This document shows, piece after piece, positions 18,301 to 26,219 of a DNA stretch of 64,000 nucleotides; positions within the stretch are counted from its first letter, which is position 1, and the number at the start of each line of letters is the position of its first letter. The notes under the pieces were generated by a model. The model saw only the letters and a program-made list of their open reading frames with translations, was not told the DNA's origin and did no database searches. The stretch is from Muribaculaceae bacterium (lineage in GTDB: Bacteria > Bacteroidota > Bacteroidia > Bacteroidales > Muribaculaceae). The DNA is taken from positions 31,633 through 95,632 of the forward strand of contig JAIDTL010000035.1 in assembly GCA_029060725.1 (NCBI GenBank), given 5' to 3'. The translations under genes were made by a program, and so were the position numbers.

Positions 18301-18368
18301 TATTCAGAAAGATCTGTGTCAAGGTCAGAATATGCTTGCGCTATAGATTCAAGAAATGGAATAGACAT
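15309..18368 (-). CDS. AddB-like PD-(D/E)XK nuclease / inactivated helicase
   Basis: 1019 residues resembling the AddB/RexB subunit of the AddAB recombination nuclease that processes double-strand ends. The N-terminus (TFVFPSRRACTFFLKNL) is the degenerate UvrD-like helicase region. The nuclease is C-terminal: AIDRLDKV ... RVVDYKTG supplies the Asp and DxK residues of the PD-(D/E)XK fold. Four Cys for a 4Fe-4S staple are present: one in YADCQIRFYFE and three in SCNYCQFKTICWR at the extreme C-terminus. No addA helicase lies beside it, so the partner must be elsewhere. Transcribed divergently from holB. Confidence 0.85.
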   Translation of the reverse strand: MSIPFLESIAQAYSDLDTDLSEYTFVFPSRRACTFFLKNLTNSLKGNVNILPEVTTMSEFVEKVSGKVVASRIELLFIMYKAYMELQKRMGVKNIQEFDRFRRWGETALSDFNEVDMQDIDPEEIFKNVKDLKEISSNFLTEEQLKVMEEFFGQVYDPADVATGFWKNFNDNIDNELHKKFLPIWQTMAPLYHAFKESLDLRGLISSGGAYRLAADILEEEIPDSVTAKKIIFIGFNALTHSESRIFDALASYRTEDLDEPFADFFWDTPGPVINDMTSGAGRYVLRNMKRWPSPEWASPYLSMSAVNEMPGNIKVIAVPSNTLQAKVACDEIEKIGKRIDESEFDDAKVAVVLPDESLLIPILYSLPDNIQDVNLTMGYPLKLSGAATFVSLLKRLQSSRRKSGNYVGYYFKDLELVLSHPFSHSLFGDAVSKVKEWIKKHHHSIVNIQEVRGISKEMSELLAPLSDDSTPAQVVMWLDAILGKASESISNDDMKILKENVDVANIEVYRLLLKQLLATVQEYEISMQWRTFLALSERLISGEIVTFEGQPLRGLQVMGMLETRALDFNRIIIPSLNERILPARRRVRTFISDSLRKAYGLPPINYSESIFAYYFFRMIARAKEVVLLYDARSSEGARSGDISRYVLQLQYLYAKETLKLESRSFDISKSDLKPSPIEKNQEIMELLSAYRDSSKQGRNLSATALTRYADCQIRFYFEHLLRIHTDEESVDYIDAITQGTILHYVMQNIYLPEDKQGYYLDHPEIIDAKLINAKKKNRTEIERLIRYGINKYHFHRKEDKLDTPLRGSVAFVAKVLIKQVLNILDFDLSQAPFLLYGVEIEGNVSLKMLEGEPINMRFAIDRLDKVNGPESEALRVVDYKTGAVHVQTESMQSVFEGDAKGRNLLQLWLYANLFDALPNKNLKKDAPRPLLDLFSKGNGLPHLPLVLELYDINSLKSGQHTYPKIGDTIQQNHKEMNEEFLSNLEHTLIQIFDPETPFSPPNNFTSCNYCQFKTICWR

Positions 18369-18390
18369 TGTTGATTTCGTATTTTTTGTG

Positions 18391-18398
18391 CAAACTTA
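18391..18398 (-). promoter_or_regulatory. -7 box for the addB-like gene
   Basis: Minus-strand TAAGTTTG, 22 bases before the ATG. No TTG is found at the right distance upstream, so this is a weaker match. It lies immediately beside the holB promoter. Confidence 0.45.
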
Positions 18399-18408
18399 AT
18401 AAAAAAAT

Positions 18409-18439
18409 TTGGTACTACCTTATTTTTTTTGTAAATTTG
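18409..18439 (+). promoter_or_regulatory. Promoter of holB
   Basis: TTG (18409-18411), 20-base spacer, TAAATTTG (18432-18439), 41 bases before the holB ATG. It is back-to-back with the addB -7 box. Confidence 0.75.
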
Positions 18440-18480
18440 CAATAAATCTGGCGGGATAAAGCCAACTACCTAAAATTGAA

Positions 18481-19593
18481 ATGAAATTTTCAGACATAAC
18501 CGGACATAAATCAACGATTGACTCGCTTCGCGATCTTGTCGATACAGACCGCCTTCCCCACGCAATTCTAATGGGAGGTCAGGAAGGAATCGGCAAGATG
18601 CGTGTAGCCAGAGCCTTCGTCAGCTATCTTTATTGTCTTGACAAAAAGAATGGCGACAGTTGCGGCAAGTGTCCGGCATGTCTGCAGAATGCGCATCACA
18701 ATAATCCGGATGTTCATTATATTTTCCCAAGAACCGGAGCAAATACAAAAAGTACAGAAAGTTTTCTTCCCCAGTGGTATGAATTTCTCGACAAAAACTC
18801 ATTTATGTCGAAAGAAGAATGGGCGAGGGCTATTGATGCCGGAAATACAGTACCTGTGATCTATCGCAGCGATGCTACTGAGATATCTCGGACGGCTGCT
18901 CTATCAAGTTTCGCATATCGATATAAGACATACGTAATATGGATGCCCGAGAGGATGCAACCGCAATGTGCCAACGCGCTTCTGAAGCTTCTTGAGGAAC
19001 CATTTCCTGACACCATCTTCCTCCTTGTCAGCAATGCACCGGATAATCTTCTTCCGACTATCTTCTCAAGAACACAGAGATTTAATCTCAAGCCACTCAA
19101 AGATGAGGAAGTATGCAGTATTCTGGTTTCTGAAGGAATTCCTTATCAGGAAGCTCAAGAAATTGCTGCTCTCTCAGAAGGAAATATGATTAAGGCATTT
19201 GACATTGCGGGAGAAGGAGGCGAGATAAAAGAATTTTCTGCCCTTTTCATGCAGATGATGCGTCTTGCATACGCACGCAATGCCGGCGGCCTGCGTATGC
19301 TAAGCGATTCTATTGCTGCTATGGGCAGGGAGAAGACGGCTCGATATCTTGCTTATTGTGCTCGGTTGACACGCGAAAATTTTATCTACAATCTTAAAAA
19401 TCCTGAACTCAACTCGATGACACGAGGTGAGGAACAGTTTAGTGTTCGCTTTTCTCCATTCATCAACCATAAGAATGTAGAGCGTCTGATTGCAGAGATA
19501 CAGCGTGCTCACGATGATATACTTAGAAATGCAAATGGAAAGCTCGTAATGTTCGACTTTATGCTGAAGGTTATGTTGCAATTAAGAAAATAG
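18481..19593 (+). CDS. holB: DNA polymerase III subunit delta'
   Basis: A clamp-loader subunit of the replicative polymerase, 370 residues. The P-loop-like GGQEGIGKMRVA is degenerate after GK, as expected for delta', which does not hydrolyse ATP. A four-Cys zinc module follows (YCLDKKNGDSCGKCPACLQ). The sensor/arginine region LLKLLEEPFPDTIFLLVS and FSRTQRF are typical of the DnaX/HolB family. It is followed at 36 bases by a nucleotidyltransferase gene, with no terminator between. Confidence 0.93.
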   Translation: MKFSDITGHKSTIDSLRDLVDTDRLPHAILMGGQEGIGKMRVARAFVSYLYCLDKKNGDSCGKCPACLQNAHHNNPDVHYIFPRTGANTKSTESFLPQWYEFLDKNSFMSKEEWARAIDAGNTVPVIYRSDATEISRTAALSSFAYRYKTYVIWMPERMQPQCANALLKLLEEPFPDTIFLLVSNAPDNLLPTIFSRTQRFNLKPLKDEEVCSILVSEGIPYQEAQEIAALSEGNMIKAFDIAGEGGEIKEFSALFMQMMRLAYARNAGGLRMLSDSIAAMGREKTARYLAYCARLTRENFIYNLKNPELNSMTRGEEQFSVRFSPFINHKNVERLIAEIQRAHDDILRNANGKLVMFDFMLKVMLQLRK

Positions 19594-19629
19594 ATAATAA
19601 AACCAATAACTTATATAAAACCCAATAAA

Positions 19630-20535
19630 ATGAAACCAACTTTGTTTATCCTCGCAGCAGGAATGGGAAGCCGCTATGGTGGCCTAAAGCAACTTGACTC
19701 TCTTGGTCCTTCCGGCGAGACTATAATGGATTACAGCGTTTATGACGCTCTCCGTGCCGGCTTTGGCAAGATTGTATTCGTGATCCGTCACGATTTTGAG
19801 CAGGATTTCCGCGACAAGGTAATCTCTAAATATGAAGGTCATGTTCCTGTAGAAGTAGTATTCCAAGATATTCACGATCTTCCGGAAGGATTTTCTGTTC
19901 CTGAAGGTCGTCAAAAACCGTGGGGTACAAACCATGCTGTGCTCATGGCAAAGGATGTAATCAAAGAACCCTTCGTAGTCATCAACGCTGATGACTATTA
20001 CGGACCGGAAAGTTTCCAGCTTGCAGCTGAAACTCTTAAGGATCTTGAAGGAAAGACCGGAGAATATTGCATGATCGGTTTCAAAATTGAAAACACCCTT
20101 AGTGAAAACGGTGGTGTAAGCCGAGGCCTTTGCGAAGTTAACGAAGAAGGCTATCTGACAGGCGTTAAGGAATGTCACGGCATACAGCGCAAGGGAGAAG
20201 GCCTTATCCATATTGAGGATGAAGTAGAAAAACCATTCCCGGCAGGTAGCAGCGTCAGCATGAATATGTGGGGCTTTACTCCCGACTATTTCGGCTACAG
20301 CGAAAAGGCTTTTGTAAAGTTCCTTTCTGAGCATGGCAATGAACTCAAATCTGAATTCTATATCCCGACTGTTGTCAATGATCTCATACAGAATGGTGAA
20401 GCTACACTCAAGGTGGTGCAGACTCCTTCAAAATGGTTTGGCGTGACTTTCGCTGCCGACCGTCAGGCAACTGTGGATCAGTTTAAAGCCCTCGTAGACG
20501 CCGGCGTATATCCTTCACCTCTTTTTTCTAAATAA
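19630..20535 (+). CDS. Sugar nucleotidyltransferase family protein
   Basis: 301 residues with an N-terminal NTP-transferase fold. The signature FILAAGMGSRYGGLKQL binds the nucleotide, and VINADDYYG supplies the metal-binding Asp. It would transfer NMP to a sugar phosphate; the sugar is not readable from sequence. It lies 3 bases upstream of galE, so a role in making nucleotide sugars for surface glycans is likely (inference). Confidence 0.85.
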   Translation: MKPTLFILAAGMGSRYGGLKQLDSLGPSGETIMDYSVYDALRAGFGKIVFVIRHDFEQDFRDKVISKYEGHVPVEVVFQDIHDLPEGFSVPEGRQKPWGTNHAVLMAKDVIKEPFVVINADDYYGPESFQLAAETLKDLEGKTGEYCMIGFKIENTLSENGGVSRGLCEVNEEGYLTGVKECHGIQRKGEGLIHIEDEVEKPFPAGSSVSMNMWGFTPDYFGYSEKAFVKFLSEHGNELKSEFYIPTVVNDLIQNGEATLKVVQTPSKWFGVTFAADRQATVDQFKALVDAGVYPSPLFSK

Positions 20536-20538
20536 GAC

Positions 20539-21561
20539 ATGGCTATAAAGATTTTGGTCACAGGTGGCACAGGATATATTGGTAGCCACACTGTAGTAGA
20601 GCTGCAACAAGCAGGTTATGAAGTGGTCATAATTGATAACCTTTCCAATTCTAACCGTGATGTGTTAAAAGGCATTGAAGCTATTACAGGTATTTCTCCG
20701 GTCTTCGTAGAAGGAGATTGCACTGATCTTGAGACACTCAAAAAGCTTTTCGAACAGAATCCGGGTATCAAAGGAATTATCAATTTTGCTGCGTCAAAAG
20801 CAGTAGGAGAGAGCGTGCAGAAGCCACTCCTATATTATAGGAATAACCTCAATACTCTTATCAATCTTCTTGAATGCATGCCTCAGTATGGAGTGAAGGG
20901 AATAGTATTCTCAAGTAGCTGCACTGTATATGGAGAGCCTGACGTGAATCCTATAGATGAGACTGCACCTATCAAGCCGGCAACCTCTCCGTACGGCAAC
21001 ACCAAGCAGATATCAGAAGAAATCATTACTGATTATATCCACAGTGGCGCTCCTATAAAGAGTATTATTCTTCGCTACTTTAATCCTATAGGTGCGCATC
21101 CAAGTGCAAAGATCGGTGAACTTCCTCTTGGTGTTCCACAAAATCTTGTGCCTTATCTGACACAGGCTGCAGCCGGTATACGTAAAGAACTTACTGTATT
21201 CGGAAATGACTATAACACTCCTGATGGAAGCTGCATCCGCGACTATATTGACGTAGTTGACCTTGCAAAAGCTCACGTTGTGGCTATGCGTCGTATGCTT
21301 GACGGCGAAGATACTGACAATATTGAGATTTTCAATCTTGGCACCGGCCGTGGAGTATCTGTGTTGGAACTTATCAATGAATTTGAAAAAGCAACCGGCG
21401 TTCCCGTGCCACACAAGATAGGAGGAAGGCGAGAAGGTGATATCGAGAAGATATGGGCAATTCCTGATAAAGCCAACAATGTGCTTGGCTGGAAAGCAGA
21501 AGTCCCTGTAGGAGAGACACTCGCTAATGCATGGAGATGGCAGTGTTCGCTTCAGAAATGA
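20539..21561 (+). CDS. galE: UDP-glucose 4-epimerase
   Basis: Interconverts UDP-glucose and UDP-galactose. It is an extended SDR enzyme of 340 residues with the NAD-binding TGGTGYIGSHT at the N-terminus, the catalytic Tyr/Lys in SPYGNTKQISEE, Ser/Thr in SSSCTVYG, and LRYFNPIGAHPSA for substrate binding. Normal length. Probably co-transcribed with the nucleotidyltransferase; a strong hairpin follows. Confidence 0.95.
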   Translation: MAIKILVTGGTGYIGSHTVVELQQAGYEVVIIDNLSNSNRDVLKGIEAITGISPVFVEGDCTDLETLKKLFEQNPGIKGIINFAASKAVGESVQKPLLYYRNNLNTLINLLECMPQYGVKGIVFSSSCTVYGEPDVNPIDETAPIKPATSPYGNTKQISEEIITDYIHSGAPIKSIILRYFNPIGAHPSAKIGELPLGVPQNLVPYLTQAAAGIRKELTVFGNDYNTPDGSCIRDYIDVVDLAKAHVVAMRRMLDGEDTDNIEIFNLGTGRGVSVLELINEFEKATGVPVPHKIGGRREGDIEKIWAIPDKANNVLGWKAEVPVGETLANAWRWQCSLQK

Positions 21562-21591
21562 TTGTAAAACTTCTAATAATTATAGAATAGG

Positions 21592-21628
21592 AAATGACCA
21601 TAAATTATTTATGGTCATTTTTAATTCT
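21592..21628 (+). terminator. Terminator after galE
   Basis: Perfect 13-bp stem AAATGACCATAAA / TTTATGGTCATTT (21592-21604 and 21608-21620) with a 3-base loop, then TTAATTCT. It lies 30 bases past the galE stop. Confidence 0.75.
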
Positions 21629-21645
21629 ATTTTTTATTCAATTTG

Positions 21646-21677
21646 TTTGATTGTTTTGATTAATTTTCTTAATTTTG
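21646..21677 (+). promoter_or_regulatory. Promoter of the lipoprotein-DUF5723 pair
   Basis: TTTG (21646-21649), 20-base spacer, TAATTTTG (21670-21677), 61 bases before the ATG. Full consensus match. Confidence 0.75.
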
Positions 21678-21738
21678 CAGTCATATTTAAAAACAACTTA
21701 CAATAGGCGTAAATAATAACAACAATAATATTAAGCAA

Positions 21739-23463
21739 ATGAAAAGACAGACTCTTGTTTATGGCGTTTTGTCGTTAACTGCAGTAGCTTCTATAACAAG
21801 TTGCGTAGATGACAAATACGACCTTTCTGACATTGATACGACATCTCGTTTCACTGTCGACAATCTAACTGTTCCAGTTCCCCTTTCAGAGATTAAGCTC
21901 GAAAATGTCATTAATCTTGATGATAATGAAAACATCGAGAAAGTCATAGACAAAGATGGTAATGAATATTATGCTATTGTCAAAGGTGGAGAAATTGCTA
22001 CTTCTGAATTAAGTATTGATGGAATTCATGTTGCTCAGCCATCGTTCTCTCCATCTATCTTCTCAGTTGATCTACCGGTGCCGGGTGGCATAGTTCTCCC
22101 AGGCGTGGCTATTGATCTCCCTGCCATCGATCTTCCGCACGTAGATCTTCAATCATACGAGTTTGGCATGAATAATGTAGATAAAGCTCTTATAAAGCTT
22201 AAGGATGTCCATACAAAAAATCCTATTAAGATTCAGGTAGTATTGACAGTTCCCTCAGTACTCATAAATGCTAAATCTTCAATAGCATTTCAGAATATCA
22301 AGCTTCAGCTTCCTTGGGGTATGATTTCAAGCAATCCCAATTATGATAAAGAAACAGGTATGCTGATTATTAACGAATTGGCAGTTGACCAGAATGGAAA
22401 GGCTACACTTGATTTTGAGGCTAACGGACTTGATTTAGGAAATAAAGGAACAGTTGTCGATGGTTATCTTGGCATCTCAGGAATGGTAGGTATCGATGCA
22501 GCACAGATAAAAATATCTGTGGCAGATATTGAAATTCCTTCAAGTATTGATATCAAGGCAGAATATTCTGTATCTTCCTTCGATATTTCAAGCTTTAGCG
22601 GCACCATCAACTATGAAATGGATGATATAGATATTGATCCTATTTCTCTTAGCGGTCTACCCGATTTTCTTGACAGTCCTGAGACTGACATAGTTATTGC
22701 TAATCCGCAGATTCTTGTCAGCATCAATAATCCGGTAGGAAAATACGGTCTCACCGGTTCCGGTATGATTAGACTCACTTCAAAGTTCAAGAATGGAGAA
22801 TCGATCAATTATGATAGTGATGAATTCTTTATTGCAGGAGATCACACAGATCTTGCATTCTGCACACCTAAGACCGGATATACAGATGTAAAGTTTGACG
22901 GTCTCCGTAAAGTGCTTTCAAGCGATGGAGTAGGTTTGCCCGAAGAAGTTAAAGTAAATATTCAGAATATTAGCTTTGCAGGAGATGTGACTGATTTCCC
23001 ACTTGGTGACAATATTGGAACAGCAGATGGTAGCTACGAATTCAGTGCTCCTCTCGGTTTTGGCGAAGGTTCAAAAGTAGTATATGAGACCACTGAAGAT
23101 GGCTGGGGTAGCGACGATCTTGATGACGTAAATATCACCAAGATTCATTTGAAAGCTATTTGCTCTACAAATCTTCCTGTAAGTGTTCAATTGACAGTTG
23201 TTCCTGTTGACAAAAACGGTAATGAGATACGTGTAAAAGAAAACAGTGGCCTATTTAGTGTTCCAGCGAAAGCTAATAACGTTCCAGTTGAGCTTTTGAT
23301 TGAAAGTGTCAATGGACCAATCAAGGATTTTGACGGCGTTAAGTTTAGAGCTGTTGTAAATCAGGACAGTGCTGACAATGTTGATGCACTTGGCCCAGAC
23401 CTTTATATCAACCTTGGCGATGTACGCGTGACCGTAGACGGATATTACGAAACAGAATTCTAA
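21739..23463 (+). CDS. Large lipoprotein of unknown function
   Basis: 574 residues with a lipoprotein signal (MKRQTLVYGVLSLTAVASITSC, lipobox SITSC). The residues after the Cys (VDDKYDLSDIDTTSRF) resemble a recurring Bacteroidales lipoprotein N-terminus. The rest is beta-rich with repeated segments such as VPLSEIKL and IDLPAIDLPHVDL and many Asp/Asn. No catalytic motif is seen. It lies 19 bases before a DUF5723 outer-membrane protein, so the two may form one envelope assembly (inference). Confidence 0.75.
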   Translation: MKRQTLVYGVLSLTAVASITSCVDDKYDLSDIDTTSRFTVDNLTVPVPLSEIKLENVINLDDNENIEKVIDKDGNEYYAIVKGGEIATSELSIDGIHVAQPSFSPSIFSVDLPVPGGIVLPGVAIDLPAIDLPHVDLQSYEFGMNNVDKALIKLKDVHTKNPIKIQVVLTVPSVLINAKSSIAFQNIKLQLPWGMISSNPNYDKETGMLIINELAVDQNGKATLDFEANGLDLGNKGTVVDGYLGISGMVGIDAAQIKISVADIEIPSSIDIKAEYSVSSFDISSFSGTINYEMDDIDIDPISLSGLPDFLDSPETDIVIANPQILVSINNPVGKYGLTGSGMIRLTSKFKNGESINYDSDEFFIAGDHTDLAFCTPKTGYTDVKFDGLRKVLSSDGVGLPEEVKVNIQNISFAGDVTDFPLGDNIGTADGSYEFSAPLGFGEGSKVVYETTEDGWGSDDLDDVNITKIHLKAICSTNLPVSVQLTVVPVDKNGNEIRVKENSGLFSVPAKANNVPVELLIESVNGPIKDFDGVKFRAVVNQDSADNVDALGPDLYINLGDVRVTVDGYYETEF

Positions 23464-23482
23464 CCCTCAGCAATAAACAACG

Positions 23483-24844
23483 ATGAACATCATAAATAAA
23501 AAAATTATAGCTCTTTCCTTCGCTGCAGCTTCTGTAATGACAATGTCTGCTCAAGAGGCTGCTACAGGATACTTCATGGAAAACTACAACATGAAGTGGC
23601 AGATGAACCCCGCAATGGGCAATCGCAACGGATATGTCGGATTCCCGGCTTTAGGCAATATTAATGTTGGTGTGAATGGCAATATTAGTGCTACAGACCT
23701 TGTGTATCCTCTGAATGGCAAAACAGTGTTGTTTACCAATCCCGGAATCTCCGCTGAAGAAGTGCTTGGAAATCTTCATAATACCAATCGTCTTAATCAA
23801 AGCTTGAATCTTAACATCATTCAATTCGGATTCAAAGCTTTTGGTGGCTACAACAACCTTGCTATCAATGTTAAGGAAAATGCAAGCTTCGATCTTCCCA
23901 AAAGCATATTTTCACTTTTGAAAGAAGGTATCGGAAATAAAACATACGACATCACTGATCTTCGTGCTAAAGCAACCGCTTACGCAGAAATAGCACTTAA
24001 CCACTCTCGTGAGATTAAGCAAGTGCCGGGTCTTCGTGCAGGTATCAGTGCGAAGTTCCTTCTTCCGGTAGCTTTTGCTGAGGCAAATTTCAATGAACTC
24101 CAGCTTGAACTTGGCGAAAACAACTGGAAAGCTCGTTCAAATGCTCAATTACGCATCGGTATGGACGGCTTAAAATATGAGACTGACGTAAATGACCGCA
24201 CCCACAACCGCTATGTAAGCGGTGTCAACACTGACGACATGAAATTTGGAGTAAACGGTTTTGGTTTTGCTGTTGATCTTGGTGCGACATACGAATGGAA
24301 AGACTTTACTTTCTCTCTTGCATTCACAGATCTTGGTGCGCTTAATTTTAGCAAAGTGCAGGAAGCTTCTACCAATGGCACTAAGTCTTTCGAGCTTGAA
24401 GGTCATAAAATTGGAATCGGTGACGATGGTGAGGCTTGGGATAAAATCGTAGATGATTTGTCTCCGCTTTATGAACTTGAAGACAATGGCACCATCTCTT
24501 CTTCCGTTGCAGTTCAAGGTAAGATGCGTGTAGGTGTTGACTACAAGTTCCCTTACTACAACAAGCTTCACTTTGGACTGATGAACACTACAAACTTCAG
24601 CTCAATTTTCCCTTCCACAGAGTTCCGTGTATCAGCCAACGTTGAGCCTGTTAAGGGTGTAGCTGCTTCTGTAAGTGCAGCTGCTGGAACATACGGTGCA
24701 AACTATGGCTTCCTTCTTAGCCTCGGTAACAAGGGATTCAATTTCCTGATAGGTATGGACTATGCAGCAATGAAGATGGATAAGAATCATATTCCTCTGT
24801 CCACCAACTGTGATTTCCACATGGGTATAAACTTCCCATTCTGA
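23483..24844 (+). CDS. DUF5723 family outer-membrane-type protein
   Basis: 453 residues with a signal peptide (IIALSFAAASVMTMSAQEA). The body has alternating amphipathic strands and ends DFHMGINFPF, with a terminal Phe as in many outer-membrane beta-barrels. Early sequence WQMNPAMGNRNGYVGFPALG fits the DUF5723 family of Bacteroidetes; function unknown. Second gene of the operon with the preceding lipoprotein; a GC-rich terminator follows. Confidence 0.8.
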   Translation: MNIINKKIIALSFAAASVMTMSAQEAATGYFMENYNMKWQMNPAMGNRNGYVGFPALGNINVGVNGNISATDLVYPLNGKTVLFTNPGISAEEVLGNLHNTNRLNQSLNLNIIQFGFKAFGGYNNLAINVKENASFDLPKSIFSLLKEGIGNKTYDITDLRAKATAYAEIALNHSREIKQVPGLRAGISAKFLLPVAFAEANFNELQLELGENNWKARSNAQLRIGMDGLKYETDVNDRTHNRYVSGVNTDDMKFGVNGFGFAVDLGATYEWKDFTFSLAFTDLGALNFSKVQEASTNGTKSFELEGHKIGIGDDGEAWDKIVDDLSPLYELEDNGTISSSVAVQGKMRVGVDYKFPYYNKLHFGLMNTTNFSSIFPSTEFRVSANVEPVKGVAASVSAAAGTYGANYGFLLSLGNKGFNFLIGMDYAAMKMDKNHIPLSTNCDFHMGINFPF

Positions 24845-24874
24845 TCAGGTCAATAGATTTATATCCTGAATATT

Positions 24875-24907
24875 CGGCTTCGCAATAATGCGGAGCCGTT
24901 TTTTTAT
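24875..24907 (+). terminator. Terminator after the DUF5723 gene
   Basis: 9-bp stem CGGCTTCGC / GCGGAGCCG (24875-24883 and 24890-24898) with one T-G wobble and a 6-base loop, followed by TTTTTTT. A classic rho-independent terminator. Confidence 0.88.
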
Positions 24908-24939
24908 CTATTTGCAACCCGGTTTCACTGATTTTTTTG

Positions 24940-24947
24940 TAATTTTG
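24940..24947 (+). promoter_or_regulatory. -7 box of the RND efflux operon
   Basis: TAATTTTG, 25 bases before the adaptor ATG. No TTG lies at 19-21 bases upstream (nearest gives 25). A poor -33 box may mean an activator is needed; no operator for a metal regulator was recognised. Confidence 0.5.
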
Positions 24948-24972
24948 CATTGTATTTAGAAGTGCTGTTATC

Positions 24973-26208
24973 ATGAAAAGAAAATTCATAAAAATATCAA
25001 TGCTGATCTGCTCGGCTCTTGTCATTAATTCCGCAAATTTTGGATGTGGAAAAAGTCATACGGAAACGGAAACTGCCGATGAACATCATGATCACGACGG
25101 ACATGATCATGAAAGCGAAGGGCATGACCATTATGAAGAGGATGAGCATGATCATGGCCATTCTGATGGTGAGGGGCATGAGGGTCATGACCATAGCGGT
25201 CTAATCGAGATGAATGAGCATACTATGCATAGATTCGGAGTGCAGACAGAAAAAATCAATCCTTCGGATTTTGCAGAGGTGACTTTGGTATCAGGCCGGA
25301 TAGAGGCTAAAGCTTCGGATGAAGGTGTAGCTACAGCTACCCGCAATGGCATACTTACACTTTCTCCTAATATCAATACCGGAGTAAGAGTCAATGCAGG
25401 TAGCGCCATAGGGTCAATTTCTGCGTCAAATGTACAAGGAGGAGACCCTACAGTGCAAGCCATAGCTGTCAGGAATGCTGCCAAACGTGAGCTTGATCGT
25501 CTTAAGCCTTTGCATGATGATGGCATCGTCAGCACTGAAGAATATAATAATGCACTTAAGGCATACGAGGAAGCCGATGCTGCTGTGAAGACATCGAAGC
25601 AGGGAAGTGCAAGTGTGACTTCACCAAAGTCGGGCGTGATAACCCAACTATTGGCAAAAACCGGAGAATATGTTGAGATAGGACAGAGAATAGCTGTCGT
25701 AAGTGGCAACACAAGTCTTACTCTAAGGGCAGACGTGCCTGAGAAATATATCGGTCGGCTTCCGGGAATTACATCTGCTAATTTCCGTCCGGCCTCTTCC
25801 GATCAAATACTTGATCTTGACGAACTGAATGGAAAGTTGATTTCAAATTCTGGGTCATCGGTATCAGAATCTGGATACATACCGGTCTATTTTTCATTCA
25901 GCAATAACGGTGCGGTTGCTCCGGGTGCTTTTGCAGAGATATATTTGAAGTCTGGTGTTCGTCATGATGTGATCTCTGTGCCCAAGGATGCCATTGTGGA
26001 AATCAACGGCAATAAATGTGTCTACGCTTCTCATGGTGAAGATCATTTTATCAAGCATATTGTGACTCTCGGAGCTTCCGATGGAAAAAGGGTAGAGGTG
26101 CTTTCAGGTCTTGATGCAGGAGAAGAAGTCGTAGTGAAAGGAGCGCAAGCTGTCAGAATGGCTGAGACTTCAGCCACAGCAGTTCCGGGTCATACTCATA
26201 ATCATTAA
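24973..26208 (+). CDS. RND efflux periplasmic adaptor (CusB/CzcB type) with His-rich N-terminus
   Basis: 411 residues. A lipoprotein-like signal (LVINSANFGCGK) is followed at about residues 30-75 by a dense His/Asp/Glu stretch (HHDHDGHDHESEGHDHYEED and more), likely to bind divalent metals. The membrane-fusion body follows: barrel-sandwich and alpha-hairpin (KRELDRLKPLHDDGIVSTEE), beta-barrel and membrane-proximal domains. The last residues are again His-rich (PGHTHNH). It links the inner-membrane pump to the outer-membrane channel encoded next. The His stretch and gene order point to Zn/Co/Cu-type cations; which metal is not readable. Confidence 0.92.
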   Translation: MKRKFIKISMLICSALVINSANFGCGKSHTETETADEHHDHDGHDHESEGHDHYEEDEHDHGHSDGEGHEGHDHSGLIEMNEHTMHRFGVQTEKINPSDFAEVTLVSGRIEAKASDEGVATATRNGILTLSPNINTGVRVNAGSAIGSISASNVQGGDPTVQAIAVRNAAKRELDRLKPLHDDGIVSTEEYNNALKAYEEADAAVKTSKQGSASVTSPKSGVITQLLAKTGEYVEIGQRIAVVSGNTSLTLRADVPEKYIGRLPGITSANFRPASSDQILDLDELNGKLISNSGSSVSESGYIPVYFSFSNNGAVAPGAFAEIYLKSGVRHDVISVPKDAIVEINGNKCVYASHGEDHFIKHIVTLGASDGKRVEVLSGLDAGEEVVVKGAQAVRMAETSATAVPGHTHNH

Positions 26209-26219
26209 AAGCTACTGTC

